Shown: piece after piece, positions 1 through 12,700 of the stretch
Numbering within the stretch: position 1 is the first letter of the stretch
How the letters are laid out: each line of letters opens with the position of its first letter
From: Anisus vortex
Lineage: Eukaryota > Mollusca > Gastropoda > Planorbidae
Length of the DNA: 64,000 nucleotides
Direction of reading: 5' to 3'
NCBI GenBank assembly: GCA_949126835.1
Contig: OX421494.1
Coordinates: 21,268,196 to 21,332,195 of the forward strand
Notes under the pieces: model-generated
Told to the model about the DNA's origin: nothing
Database searches by the model: none
The model's input: only the letters and a program-made list of their open reading frames with translations
Made by a program: the position numbers and the translations under genes

Positions 1-160
1 GGAGTTGTACAGTATAACAAAGAAATTAGCAGGCAAATTCCAGCAACAAAATAAACCCATCAAAGACAAAGAAGGTAATAAGCTAACAAATGCAGAAAAG
101 CAGGAAAAGAGATGGGTAGAATATTTCAAAGAACTCTTAAACAGGCCTGCTCCCCTTAAA
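1..160 (+). mobile_element. LINE fragment, linker upstream of the RT domain
   Basis: The plus-strand frame at 5-160 ends in KRWVEYFKELLNRPAP, the segment found between endonuclease and reverse transcriptase in RTE/BovB-like and related LINEs. The same segment occurs near 9970-10020. The fragment is cut by the window start and stops where the opposite-strand fragment begins. Confidence 0.6.
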
Positions 161-1310
161 TCTATTTCTCAGTTCAATTCTAAATTCATTGTTTCCTTTA
201 GAAATGTGACATTGTATTGAGTTCTGCGTCTTGGGCAATCTCTTTGTCTTTTAAGTCGTAGCCTAATTTGGCCCACTAATAAGTGATGGTCAGAAGCTAC
301 GTCAGCACTTCTGAAAACTCTTACGTTTTGCAATGAGCGCCTGAATTTCTTTTTGATGGTCAATTTGGTTGTGTGTATGATGATCTGGTGACATCCATGT
401 GGCTTTGTGAATATCTTTGTGCTGGAATATACTGCCTCCTATTACTAATGAATTATCTGCACAAAAATTAATAAACAACTCTCCATTCTCGTTTTTTATT
501 CCTAAGCCCTGTCTCCCCATTATCTCCCCATATCCTTGGTTATCATAGCCTATTTTTGCATTAAAGTCTCACCATCACTATTGTTAAGTCTTTATCTTTA
601 AATCTATTTAGAACTGTCTGTAGGTTACTATAGAAATTGTTCTTTATTTCATCCTCTTGTTCATTTGTTGGAGCATAGCACTGTATAACATTGAGATTGA
701 CCCCTTTCTTGAAAGTCCTGAAAGATGCTGTCATTATCCGAGACCCTTCCGGTTGCCACTCTATAAGTGATTGATTAGCCTGTGGTGATAGTATTATGGC
801 TACTCCCTCTGTGTGTTGAGCGTTCTCATCCTCGTGGCCTGAGTAAAGAATGGTTTCACCTGTTGATAGTTTTGTTTTTCCTGACAGTATCCATCTCGCT
901 TCACTCACTCCTCGTATACTTATATTGTATTTTTTCATTTCTGAAGCTACTTGGTGGGCCTTCCCCATCTCATACATTGTTCTCACATTCCAGTTGCTAA
1001 CCTGGGTATTTTTTCTCAGAGAAAATGAGGTAGTCTGCCTATCAGCTCCCTTTCGGGTTTGGCTGACCTGCTTCATAATCCCTTTGACAGGGCCTCCCTT
1101 CTCTGAAAATGGCAGACATGCAATTGATTTTGTTGATGATTTTGTAGCAAGGTAGTTTTTTTTACACTGGTGGGTTGCTAGTAGCCCTACGCAGAAACCT
1201 ACAAACATGCATGTAGGCTGCGAACCTGTTGGCATAAACCCACTTGCCAGTATGCCCCGTCACCACGTCAAGGTAGGTTTTCGGCGGGGGTTTCTATATT
1301 ATAGGTAAAT
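160..1310 (-). mobile_element. LINE 5' part: APE-type endonuclease, degenerate
   Basis: The minus-strand frame 1235-561 (224 codons) reads as an apurinic endonuclease-like domain of a non-LTR retrotransposon, with WNVRTMYEMGKA near the start, SEARW in the middle and NVIQCYAPTNE near the end. Related frames continue at 520-302 (NSLVIGGSIFQHKDIHKATW) and 363-169 (ADVASDHHLLVG). The coding region is therefore split by frameshifts and stops. Homologues are often mislabelled craniofacial development protein 2-like. It is a relic, not a host nuclease. Confidence 0.75.
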
Positions 1311-2539
1311 TGAATTGTTGGCAGTCTTTAAGAGAACCATGTTAGTTTTAATTATAATTATTTTTCTAAAGACTAACAAAAATGTTTAATTTACTACAGT
1401 TACACTTCTTGAATAGGCCTACTAATACATTTGGCATTGAGACTGTAGTTTGTGTCTAGATGTCTAAGTTTTTATGTGCTTTAAGATAATGATTTTATTT
1501 ATACAGCCTGCTTCAAAGATATTTCACTATAGGATCTGCTTATCAAATTGCCTATTAGCACACAAAAAAATAATGTGGCAGTGGTCACACATTCCCTGAC
1601 ATTGACTTGGCCACACACTACCTAATCCTCATACAGTTAGGGGGGGGGGTCGAGCTTACAACTATATTTACTTAATACAAATCTAAGCCAAAATTTCAAG
1701 TGTTGCATAAGAGAGGAAATGTAAACAACATGACAGTGATATGAAAGATATAATTATAATCTTCACTAATCACCAGTACATAATTTTTCAGATATCTCCT
1801 CAGTTAACTCTTGATACACTCTCCCTTAAACACATAAGGTCAGTGAAAAAAAACTAAACATTTAGTTTAGAAAGAAAATTGATAGTTTCTAAAATTATTC
1901 TAAATTTTTCCAATTATTTTTTGTGTGCATCTTATTAGACAATCCATTTTATTTTCTTCATTGAGAAAGATATTTCTATGGTTAGAACCAAGGAAAAAAA
2001 AAATGGAAAAAAAAAGAAATGAAACTTCCACTTCCATAGGAATGCACAGATCAGCATTAACAGAAACCATCTGTATGATCTAAACATAACATATGGCACA
2101 CATTGGGATAAAGACTACAAGTACATGTTCAACTGTTAAGATTTCATTTTCAATCAAGTTTATTTGACATCAAGTATCATAAAGCAAACAAAAAAAAACA
2201 ACAACATTGTATACAACAACACTTTAAAAAAAACAACAACTGAACAACATGTTCATTAGAACTAATGCCAGTCAGCTGAAAGAAGAAAAGTTCCATTTTA
2301 TAAAAAAGCTTCAAGTGATTGTCTGAAAACAAAAAGCCATAGAAAGACAATGTTAACAATTTTAATTTCATGGCTATTGACTAGACAATACCATAATCCC
2401 AGCTTGATTTTTTTTTACCTATTTCAGTTGTAACAATTTTTTTTATCCCATAAAGTAAGGTCAGAGGTCTAGTTCAACCATTTGCTGTTCTGAAGGTGCA
2501 AGTTTCAAATACTGGTAAATGCATGGGTTTATTTTCCGA

Positions 2540-2705
2540 ATCGAGAGGTGTCCCTGAGTCTGCCCTGCTCTAATGGGTACTTCGCATAAGTTGGGGGAAA
2601 AGAAAGTGACTGGGCAATGTGCTGGCCACACAATCCCCTTGTATGCCATGGCCACCTGAGTAAACTGTTTTAGTTTCCCAATGGATCAACATCATCTGAA
2701 AGGTA
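2540..2705 (+). repeat. tRNA-SINE, 3' part only
   Basis: Shares the body of the SINE at 59767-60010: a GAGTCTRCCC stretch, then GGGCAATGTGCTGGCCACAC, a CATGGCCAC block and a terminal GATCAACAT...CTGAAAGG stretch. The tRNA-like head is missing. Confidence 0.6.
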
Positions 2706-3506
2706 TACTTTCCTACAATCTTATATTTTGACTCCTAGATATCCCAGCTTTAACTTTCAGCTATTCCAGCTTTGGAGTCTTAGCTTAACCTACTTGAACC
2801 TTTAGCATGTTGTTTTACATAGGACTAAATACATGGCCTTTTGTATGAAATGTACATAGATAAATGGAGACTAGTCAATCAATTTTTAAAAAGTACACAC
2901 AATATTTTTCACAAAGTGACTTCCCATAAAAACTAAATCATTCAAACTGTTAATAGGAACTATAAAAAAAACGAGCTTGTAAGCTTCTTAGACCATTTCA
3001 CACTATATGATTGGTGTGGCCACCAAAACATGACCAGTTTTGATTAATAATTCCGATGAATTAATTAACTCCTCTGATTAACACAACATCCAGTTTAAAA
3101 ATAATAATACAATTTTCATAAGCATATTTATTGCATAGATTTGTATAGATTATGTTGTGACAGTTCACACATATTTTTTGTCTGGGCTTAGCTTAAAATG
3201 GTCTTACCATCATACAAAATATACCAATGATAGGGTTTAGCTATTATTGTCAACAAAAAAGGTTCACATCAAAAAGCAATAATAAACAGCTTTTATTTCA
3301 CAGGACAATGTCATTTTAACTAATTTTCCGAGGGCTCAATAACTATCACTCGATTAAAAAAACAAGTACCATGTGACACAAAATGAGTAACTTTAACAAA
3401 TGTTACACTGGCTTATCACTTAGAGTGAGTGCCCTTGAGACAGGAAGACTGGTGTTTAAAATGGGTCAATTGTCTTATTTTATTTTTTGCTTGATTAAAA
3501 ACATAA

Positions 3507-3512
3507 TTTATT
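3507..3512 (-). terminator. Candidate POLR3E poly(A) signal
   Basis: This is the first AATAAA on the minus strand below the POLR3E stop codon, giving a 3' UTR of about 280 nt. A second AATAAA lies at 3479-3484. The choice is uncertain without transcript data. Confidence 0.35.
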
Positions 3513-3785
3513 TTTACAATCTTTTTGGTGTATTTATGGTTAGCATTATCAAAATATCATTGCCAAAAATAAACTTGATCAGGATGAAAATACTCAATAT
3601 TTTGCAATAAAAAAAAGGCAAAAGATTTTTTTCAACATTTAATCCAACACACACACAAAAAACCAGCCAATGTTTGTGGTTATAAAGGGGACAAAGAAAG
3701 GTAGATCATCACTTGGTATTTACATCTAGCCATCACACAAGCAGTCACAAAATAACAATCAATCTTAAATATACATTAGCAAGTA

Positions 3786-6700
3786 TCAAGAGTTGGTTGG
3801 CAATGTTCTCTTCAGGTACCAAACAGAAGAAAGGCTATCACAATGCTCCTGGAAAAAATAATATTTTTTTAATTTTTAGACATTTTATAAACTAATACTA
3901 AATACCACCTGCAGTTTAAATCAATCTATTCCATTATATATTTTTTAAATACTAATTTATTACTACTGTAAAACAGTAAAAACAGCCAAAATAAAACCAT
4001 TTTGCAACCACAGTTGGTGTGTGTTGTACCTACTTGCAGACAACTATAGTCGCTGCGCTGATTCTGGTTTGTTTCATTTCTGATAGCTATGTGAGTTTTT
4101 AAATGCCAATTTAAACCTAATTAAACACTGACAAAGAAAGTGACAGTGATGCTATTTTTACAAGTTGGTTAGGAAATTTTATCAAATTTTAATGACTTTT
4201 TGAAAATATCCACATTTTTAGCTATAATATTGCAAATATTTTGGGATGCCTTGGGCTAGGCTAATTTTAAAATGCCAAATATTAGTGATAGTGAAAACGT
4301 TGGAGATGTTAAACAGGCCTTGACTAAGATAATTTGAGTCGGATTAATGTTTTCTAAATTCCATGAAAAATTTTCAAAAGCTATGAAAATAATCTCAGTG
4401 ATTTTTTTTTAATACTTTTTTTTAATCAGTTTTTCTCTGGTTTTAATTAAACTTAATCCATTTATATTTTAACTATGAGAAATTAAATTGATTGGTTTTA
4501 ATATTTTTTTTTGTGGGGATTTTTTTAACTAATATTTTTTGTCTTACTTTTGTAAATGTATGGAGCTATGCAACTTGGCTTAGGGATTGGGAGTTATAGG
4601 CGGGCAACTGCTAAGGGGCTAAAAGGGTTAACCAAACTTACTTTGAGGAATCTGCGTACATCAGCTTCAGACAGATCATGACCTGCACCTTTAGCTTGTA
4701 GTCTGAACTGGGTACTGCGGATTTTTGGCGATTCCTCAAACATACTGAATAAAATTTTCTTCAGCTAAATAAAAAAACAAAGAGAAAAAAAAGTTATTTA
4801 AAAGCTTTGTAAAATATTAATATCTATCTGCATTTGACATTTTTGAAACATTGATATAAAAACCAGGCATATTGATTTATACATTTCTTGACATATTGAC
4901 CTACTTGATCTGTTGCTAGGTTTCCCGTATAGGCTGCAAACATGGGTTCGGATTTTCTATTTGGTGGCCACTAAAAAATAAATTCATTAGAAAATATAAA
5001 TAAACTGATCATTTGATAATTATTAAATTTGAAACATTTTTTAGTTTTTATACTCCATGTTAATTTCTTAGTCTCTTACACAATATAAAAAAAAGTTTTC
5101 TGACCTGGTTTTTAAGCCTGAAACCACCCACAGCAGAGACTGCATCTTCAATCATACTGTCCGACACTCCTGAGTTGAAGACGTGCGCAGAGGCTACACG
5201 CGCCGTGTACATGGACAGCTTGCTTCTCAAATCTGACATGCAGAGGGTGGCACTCTCGGACAAAGCTTCTTTCACAAACTTCTCCAGCTCTGGCATCAGG
5301 GTGCAGCCATCGCTGCCAGCCGGCAGCCCGCCCGGCTCCATTGACGGGGGCAATCTGTCACACTGGGCGGAGCTAAGTCCGTTCTGAACGAGCTTCCGGG
5401 GATGCACGCCACCGTTGAAAGAGAAACTGTCCATGTGGTTCTTGAGAGACGGGCTGTCTGAAGTTTTGTGCTTATCGTGATGGTGGTAAGTTTTATCACC
5501 TTGGTTGTCCACCTCCATGTCACTGAGATCAGACTGGGACCGCCCACTAAGGGTTCGCTTCCTTGGCGATCGACTGGACAGTCTGCGTGACCTGTGTTTA
5601 TCAGTTGGCTGCTGGTTCATCAACGCCATTTCTAGCTCTGCGTTCGTAATCAATGAAATAAATATTAGGTTTAAATAAAATATTTTTTTAGATGGAGCCG
5701 CGCCTGCCATTTCAATTGAAGAACTAATAAAGCGAAAATATTTTGGGTTTAATACATACCTAGAGCTTTTTTATCCCCATCTTTAGGCATTTTAAAATGC
5801 TGAGCCAATGTATGGAATGTCAAGGCCCATTTGTTTCTCTGACGTTGGACTATTTCAGGATGCCTGTAATGAGATCATCATATTTGTATGAGTTAAAAAA
5901 CATGCAGTCACTTATAATTAAACACAGAAATGTTAGGATACAAAGCATGACAAAATAAACAAATAAAAAGCAGAAATTTTACCTTTCACAGAATTCTCTG
6001 TCATAGTCGTAAAGAAACTCCCAGCCACTTTTAGCTTTTAAACGAGACATTTTCTCCAAGATTTCTTTAACTTCATCAGAACGCAACTAAAACAAATGAT
6101 GACAAAAAGGAAAAGAAAATTGAAAGCGTTAAAAGCTGTCAAATATAGTGGGAAAAAGAAAAGCTTTTTTCAGTGAATGCTACTGTTTTAGAGATAATTT
6201 TAAACTTACTTGCACAATGGATGAAATGTCTTTCCTCACAACAAACTTATTATGTGTAAACTTCCACATCTGTAATACAATAATTACAAATCATTGTCTC
6301 GATTGTATAGTTATGATACTTAAAAGTCATTATTAAAAAAAAAATATAATTTTTTTAAAGAACATAATCATAAGAATCAATATAACACTGAATAACAACT
6401 AGAATATTTGTTGCTTAGAAATAATTTGTACCAATAAACTTCAGTATTTGCTAGTAAATAATTTTTCTATAATTAACCCTCACAGCCCCTGTCGCGTATT
6501 TTTTCCTCCAGAAATTTCTTTGACTCAGTCCCAGACACTTATATTTCCCTCCGAATACGAAATCTCCTGGAACCTGGCCACGTATATTTCCCCCGAGGAA
6601 GGGTGTCTATTTAAAGATTAAAAAAAAGGATTTGACCTTTCACCATAGTCTCGGGCAGAATATTTATTCGATAGCTGAATAGTTGAATTTTATTTCGCTT

Positions 6701-9700
6701 TTTAAATAATGAAAATTGACCAATTATTGAGGTTTTTTTTGTGAAAATGAAAGTGCGGTCCTAATGGATGCTATGGAATTACCTTCCGTTATTATGGCGG
6801 TACTTGTTTATGCTACTTTTTCTTATGGATTATTATTACGAATGAATACAATTATTTTATGAATTAGATTATTATAATAAGGTAAATTATTATGTTTCTA
6901 GCAATTTAGTATCTTCGTGTTATCATCAATTTTTACCAACAAAAAAGTAAAAAGATAATTTTGGAACCCTATCGATGTCTCAGCCATTCTGAAATAATGT
7001 CTGGGATGGAGGGAATAATTAGTAAAATAATGGTTGGGACTGAAGGTATACATCGCAAATAAGTAGGTCGGTACTTTAAGGGTTAATTATACTTGTCACG
7101 GCTCACTTGAAGACTACACAAATCCACCTATTGATTATTATCTCTGTCAGAAGTGAGTAACCCTCTCTGACCCATTTGATCCTTAGGGTCTGTGAAACAG
7201 AGTTTACAAGTTTCTGTATCTAAGGGAATGTAACCAAGCCGCGTTACTTGTACCCAACTACTGTTAGGTACTCATCAGAGATGGTTAGACTAAAGGAAAG
7301 CCTTCAGATATGGGAAAAAATCATAGCCTATAACTGGATTCAAACAGAGCACCTTTGGTTCAACAACCCGAGCATGCTAGCCACTGTGTTTCATTATCAC
7401 CTTGAACTAAGCCCTTTAATTATGACAGCATTTAACTCACATGATCACCCATCTGCATGTCTTTAATAATTGCCTTAGTTGTAACACTCAAGCACACCCC
7501 AGATATTATTTACATTAAGTAGTCAATATAATATGCTTATGGGGTACGGTGGCAGAGCAGCTGTAAGTTTGGCTGACGTACCGAAGGTCTTGGGTGAGAA
7601 TCCTGGTGAAGGCTGGGGCTTCTAGGGTGTCCCGAGCTAATCAATTAGAGCTAGTCTACCCAGCTAATCAACTAAAGCTAGTCTACCCAGCTAATCAACT
7701 AGAGCTAGTCTACCTAGCTAATCAACTAGAGCTAGTCTACCCAGTTAATCAACTAGAGCTAGTCTACCCAGCTAATCAACTAGAGCTAGTCTACCCAGCT
7801 AATCAACTAGAGCTAGTCTACCCAGCTAATCAACTAGAGCTAGTCTACCCAGCTAATCAACTAGAGCTAGTCTACCCAGCTAATCAACTAGAGCTAGTCT
7901 ACCCAGCTAATCAACTAGAGCTAGTCTACCCAGCTAATCAACTAGAGCTAGTCTACCCAGCTAATCAACTAGAGCTAGTCTACCCAGCTAATCAACTAGA
8001 ACTAGTCTACCCAGCTAATCAACTAGAACTAGTCTACCCAGCTAATCAACTAGAGCTAGTCTACCCAGCTAATCAACTAGAGCTAGTCTACCCAGCTAAT
8101 CAACTAGAGCTAGTCTACCCAGCTAATCAACTAGAGCTAGTCTACCCAGCTAATCAACTAGAGCTAGTCGACCCAGCTAATCAACTAGAGCTAGTCTACC
8201 CAGTTAATCAACTAGAGCTAGTCTACCCAGCTAATCAACCTATGACACACACTACTCCCCCTTCGACCTACCATTACCAACACACTATACAGCAATACAG
8301 AAAAACTAAAAAAGGAATGTAAATATGTTTGTCTGGCATTGACTGCAAGAAAGCAAACTGCTCTGCAACTGGCTAATAGAAGAAGAAGAATGGTTAAAGT
8401 AAAGTTGGCTGGGCATTGTGCTGGCCACACAATCTCCTAATATGCTGTGGCCACAGAAACTGGCTCAATGGATCAGTTTGGTCTGAAAGGATACTTTTTT
8501 TATTTATAATATTCTTAACAAAGAATATCAATAAATATCAAAACAGACTAGATAATGAACTTGAATCAAACTTACGGCATAATCTCTAACTCTCCTCAAT
8601 AGTTCTGGAGATACTCCACTGTGAGACTTGCGTTTCCTAGACAACTCTTCCTTATCCTCATCTGGATACAAGAGTTCACTGGGAAAAGTCAACCACCAAA
8701 CCAATCAGTTGAAAGTTTTAGCAAACTAACATAGCATGAATCAGTTAAAATATTTTATATATTTCTGAACATTCCTTCTTATATATATATATATAAATTG
8801 GATAATCGGTTGTTTTGATTCTGAGTGGAGCGAAAGAATGTTTTTAAAATGTTGCCCACTAGGCACCTTTACTCACCTATAAAAGTAATAAAATCTATAA
8901 CTAGTTAAATTAGAATATATTTCTTGTTCTTTAATTGATTTTTTAAAATTATTCATTTGTTTACTCTACTGGTTGAAAACAAATATTGGTACAAGTGCAT
9001 ACATTTTTGAATGTGATGTAAATTTTCTCTGTTGACTTGTTAGTAATGCATTTTATAACATGAAGTTTTTTTTTATAATAATTAATATTTTTGTCAGCTT
9101 TATATACAAGGCAGAGGTGCAAAACTATGTTATAATTATATATATAAGCATTGCCAATTCATGACTGTATAGATTTGTGCACCCACCCCATCTCCTGACC
9201 CTGCTTACCTCTTCACAACCCAACAACCTTGAACTAAAACAGCCATACTCTGGAGAGTTCTCAAGACAGCTTGTTGGTCGGTGCCAGGGGCGAGGAAACT
9301 GATTAGCTGATTATACCTGATGACTTTAACTGTGGAGGGATAAAAACACAAGAAATAAATCAATAGCACCACAGCTGTACTAGCAATAATTATTAAAAGT
9401 ATCTCATTGTTCTCACTAAACGTAAAATACTTTATCACTTAAATACACAAAGGCAGACAAACAAATGAGTATTACTGACCATTTATAAGCAATGCTTTAA
9501 TCTGATCTGCTAGATCAAGTTTACGCAGCTCATTCAAGGACAAAACGTTATCAGGCATAGCTGGCTTTTCACTGAAACAAATCAATAATGATACTTGTAG
9601 ATTTATTGTTTTAAGAACTTACTTTCACATCAATGATAAATATATGTGGGACTTGTAGTAGAGGGACGAAAGTTAACATTTTTTTATATAACATTTACAC

Positions 9701-12700
9701 CTCCAATAAACTGTTGATCAACATAGTTATATACATCGGGCTATGCAGTTTGAGTTTAGCAAGTAACTAGTCTAGTACTACAAGAAACAAGACATTGTCA
9801 CTTTGACATGATTATAGCCAGGGATGTTTTGTCATCACCCAATGTGGAGCCAGAGAGATACCCACACCCAAAGAGATATTTTCACCAATAAAACTGAAAA
9901 TTTAAAGATCATACACTGTGATACACCCTACCCTTAAACCAGTTGATACCCAATGAAGAGGGATTGAGGAAGAGATGGGCAGAATATTTCCAAGAACTGC
10001 TGAATAGACCAGCCCCCCCCAGTGCACACAGGAAATAAAGCCAGCGGAAATGGACCTGCCAATTGACTGCCTACCAAAGAAAGAAGTAAGCCGAGCCATA
10101 AAGCAGCTTAAAAAAGGGCAGGTGCAGGACCAAAGGGTATACCTGCAGAAGCACTCACAGCCGCTATTGAAACCAGCACACAAATGCTATTAACACTTTT
10201 TAAGAAAATATGGGAAGATGAAAGAGTTCCACTGGAATGGAAAGAAGGACACCTCATCTAACTCCCCAAAAAGGGTGACTGGACCCATGAGGAAGACAGA
10301 GGCTAGTTATGTGGGAGATTTTCCAACTGATGAGGAAGATTTAGAGCAGCGTAACAAAAATACATACCGTATATACTCGCGTATAAGTCGCACCGGTGTA
10401 CAAGTCGCACCCCTAGTTTAAGATTTTTTTCCTTATACGTTGTCATTGACCCGCGTTAAGTCGCACCCCGACTTCCCGGGTTACACTGCCTTTTAATATC
10501 TAAAAAATCCATACCTTTTAAACATAAAAGTTACTAAATATTCACCCTAATTTGGAAACTTTCCTTAAAAAATTGTTTTAATCGTGCATAAGGCAAACAT
10601 AATCAAATAAAGGCATATCCCAATAATTATACATAACTCCAATCAACTATAGGAGTTATGTAGGAAACTTTATGACAGAGTAGTGTTGTTTTTTGAACTT
10701 TTCAAAAACAGTGTCGCACCCCTACTTTTTGTTGAAATTTTCTGTAAAAAAAGTGTGACTTATACGCGAGTATACACGGTAATAATAATTATAATTATAC
10801 ACAAACTATTGTGACAGAGACTATTATTAATGAAAACCAATATTACCATATTGATAAGCACTAATGTAGAGATGTTAAAGAAAAGTGATCATTGGTTTTA
10901 TTAAATACTACTCTTTAATTATTTTGTTTATTAAAAAAGAGGGCTCTTTATTTATTTATAGGCCTATATTCTTTTTTTGAGGTTAGACATAGGCTAATTA
11001 TGTGACTTGAAATTTTAAAAATAAATGTTAACAATTGTGCTATTTACCAATAGAAGGATATTAAAGAGAGGATTCCATTCGTATATCATTTATTAAAATT
11101 GGATAACAATGAAAAAAAAGTTGTGAACTTTTAAGAGAAAAAAAACAAAGATTCTTTGAAAGAAGAACAACTGAAGCTGATTTATCAGGGTTACCTCCCT
11201 TGCTTACATACATTTTAATATTATTGCCCTAGAATGAAAAAACAAACAATAGTTACTATAATACTGCCTGAGAGACAAATATGAAAATGATGTTCATTAT
11301 ATGTGAGACAGAGAAATATTCAAAGAAACTATTATACAAATACCTGATATCTTCACCTGATGGTGGAATTAATGCCTGCAGATACTCCTGAGGTGAAATT
11401 TTAAACTGAGGCACCCGTGGTCCATCTGACGCCATCAACTGCTGTCTTTCTGTCTCACTTTCAACTGACTGAAAGCAATGAGCAATGCAACTTTTAAAAC
11501 GGAGAGTTTTTTTCACCCTAAAGTAACTTTTAAGTATGTTGTTGTGGTATTCCTTATGTCAAAAATATACAATAATGCTGTTGATTTTTTTAAATATATC
11601 TTAATAACACAATGAATGGTGATATTTTTTTTCTAACACAGGGTTCCTGCACCAAACTCAAATCAAAATTTCAGGAGGTTTTCAGGAGAAAATCTAAAAT
11701 TTCAGGAGGCGCTGCAAAACCGAATACACTACATCACTAAACAATGACTCAGTTACATTGCCTATAAAATTAAATAAAATATTTTTAAGGGCATTACAAA
11801 GTGAAAGCTAAATATGTACCATTAAGCTTTGATCATTATATAGAGTTCTTTAACTGTCTTTAGAAATCTTATAATTTAAAAAAAAAAAGTACAAATAAAA
11901 GAAATTTGGTTTATGAAAATAAAAGGAGGGGGGGAAGGTAGAAAATGGAAATATAGTATCCTGTGTAGGGGCATCTGTAACATATAGAGTGTTACATTAA
12001 CAAGTATAAAGAAAATATTTATATGGGCCTACATTGAAAAGTATATAGAAAGCTTACAGATTTACAAGTTAAAAAAACTATCACTATCACAAGAAAAAAA
12101 CTGCTATTGTAAAGGACATGTAGATAATTCAATTTGATTACTTTCCAATCATTAGGATCATTAAGCCTATTAAAATCCTGCTACAAAATATAAAACCTTA
12201 CAGCAGGCATGTGTATTTAGGTAAGGAGGGGCAAATAGTGCAAAGGGGAAATAGTCCACAGTGGGGGAGTAGCCGATTCTGAACTGGTGCATATAATATC
12301 TCCCTAAACTACCGTATTAAAAAAAAAAACACAACACCTGTGGATAAGTTGCATCTTGACTTTCGGGGGTTATACTGCCTTTTAACTTCTCAAAAATGTA
12401 TACCATTTAAACATAAAAGTTACTAAATATTCACCCTAATTTTGAAACTTTCCTTAAAAAAAAATGGTTTCAATCATGCATATAAGGCAAACACAGCGCT
12501 TCACTTATTTAAAACAACCAGTGGCGGTCCGAATTCGAAAATCCCCCGGGCCCCTACTTAAGGGGGGCCCCCAAAGGAATGTCCGAGTTTTTTCTCATGT
12601 GATAATGTCGAATGTCAAAATGCAGGGGCCCCTAAAGAGGCCAAGCCCCCCCGGGCCCCCAAATCCCTTTCAACGGCACTGAAAACAACCGATCAATACA

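Larger units (their letters stand above)
1311..3785. other. Noncoding: POLR3E 3' UTR and downstream spacer
   Basis: No supported gene. AT-rich sequence with a SINE 3' fragment at about 2540-2705, a G run near 1640 and many short A runs. The upper end includes the POLR3E 3' UTR (below 3786). Confidence 0.6.

Noticed and set aside
561..1235. Host endonuclease gene (craniofacial development protein 2-like)
   Set aside because: It is a LINE endonuclease with disabled downstream frames and no host exons.
4901..4904. Alternative donor for POLR3E exon 16 four bases downstream (GTCAAT)
   Set aside because: Would put exon 17 out of frame with a stop; the GTAGGT donor ending the exon at 4905 keeps frame and family similarity.
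7635..8239. Possible CRISPR-like array
   Set aside because: Units are directly adjacent with no spacers, in a eukaryotic intron.
7594..8322. Open frame of 242 codons with a 9-residue repeat
   Set aside because: Produced by a 27-bp minisatellite inside a SINE in a POLR3E intron; no splice context or family similarity.
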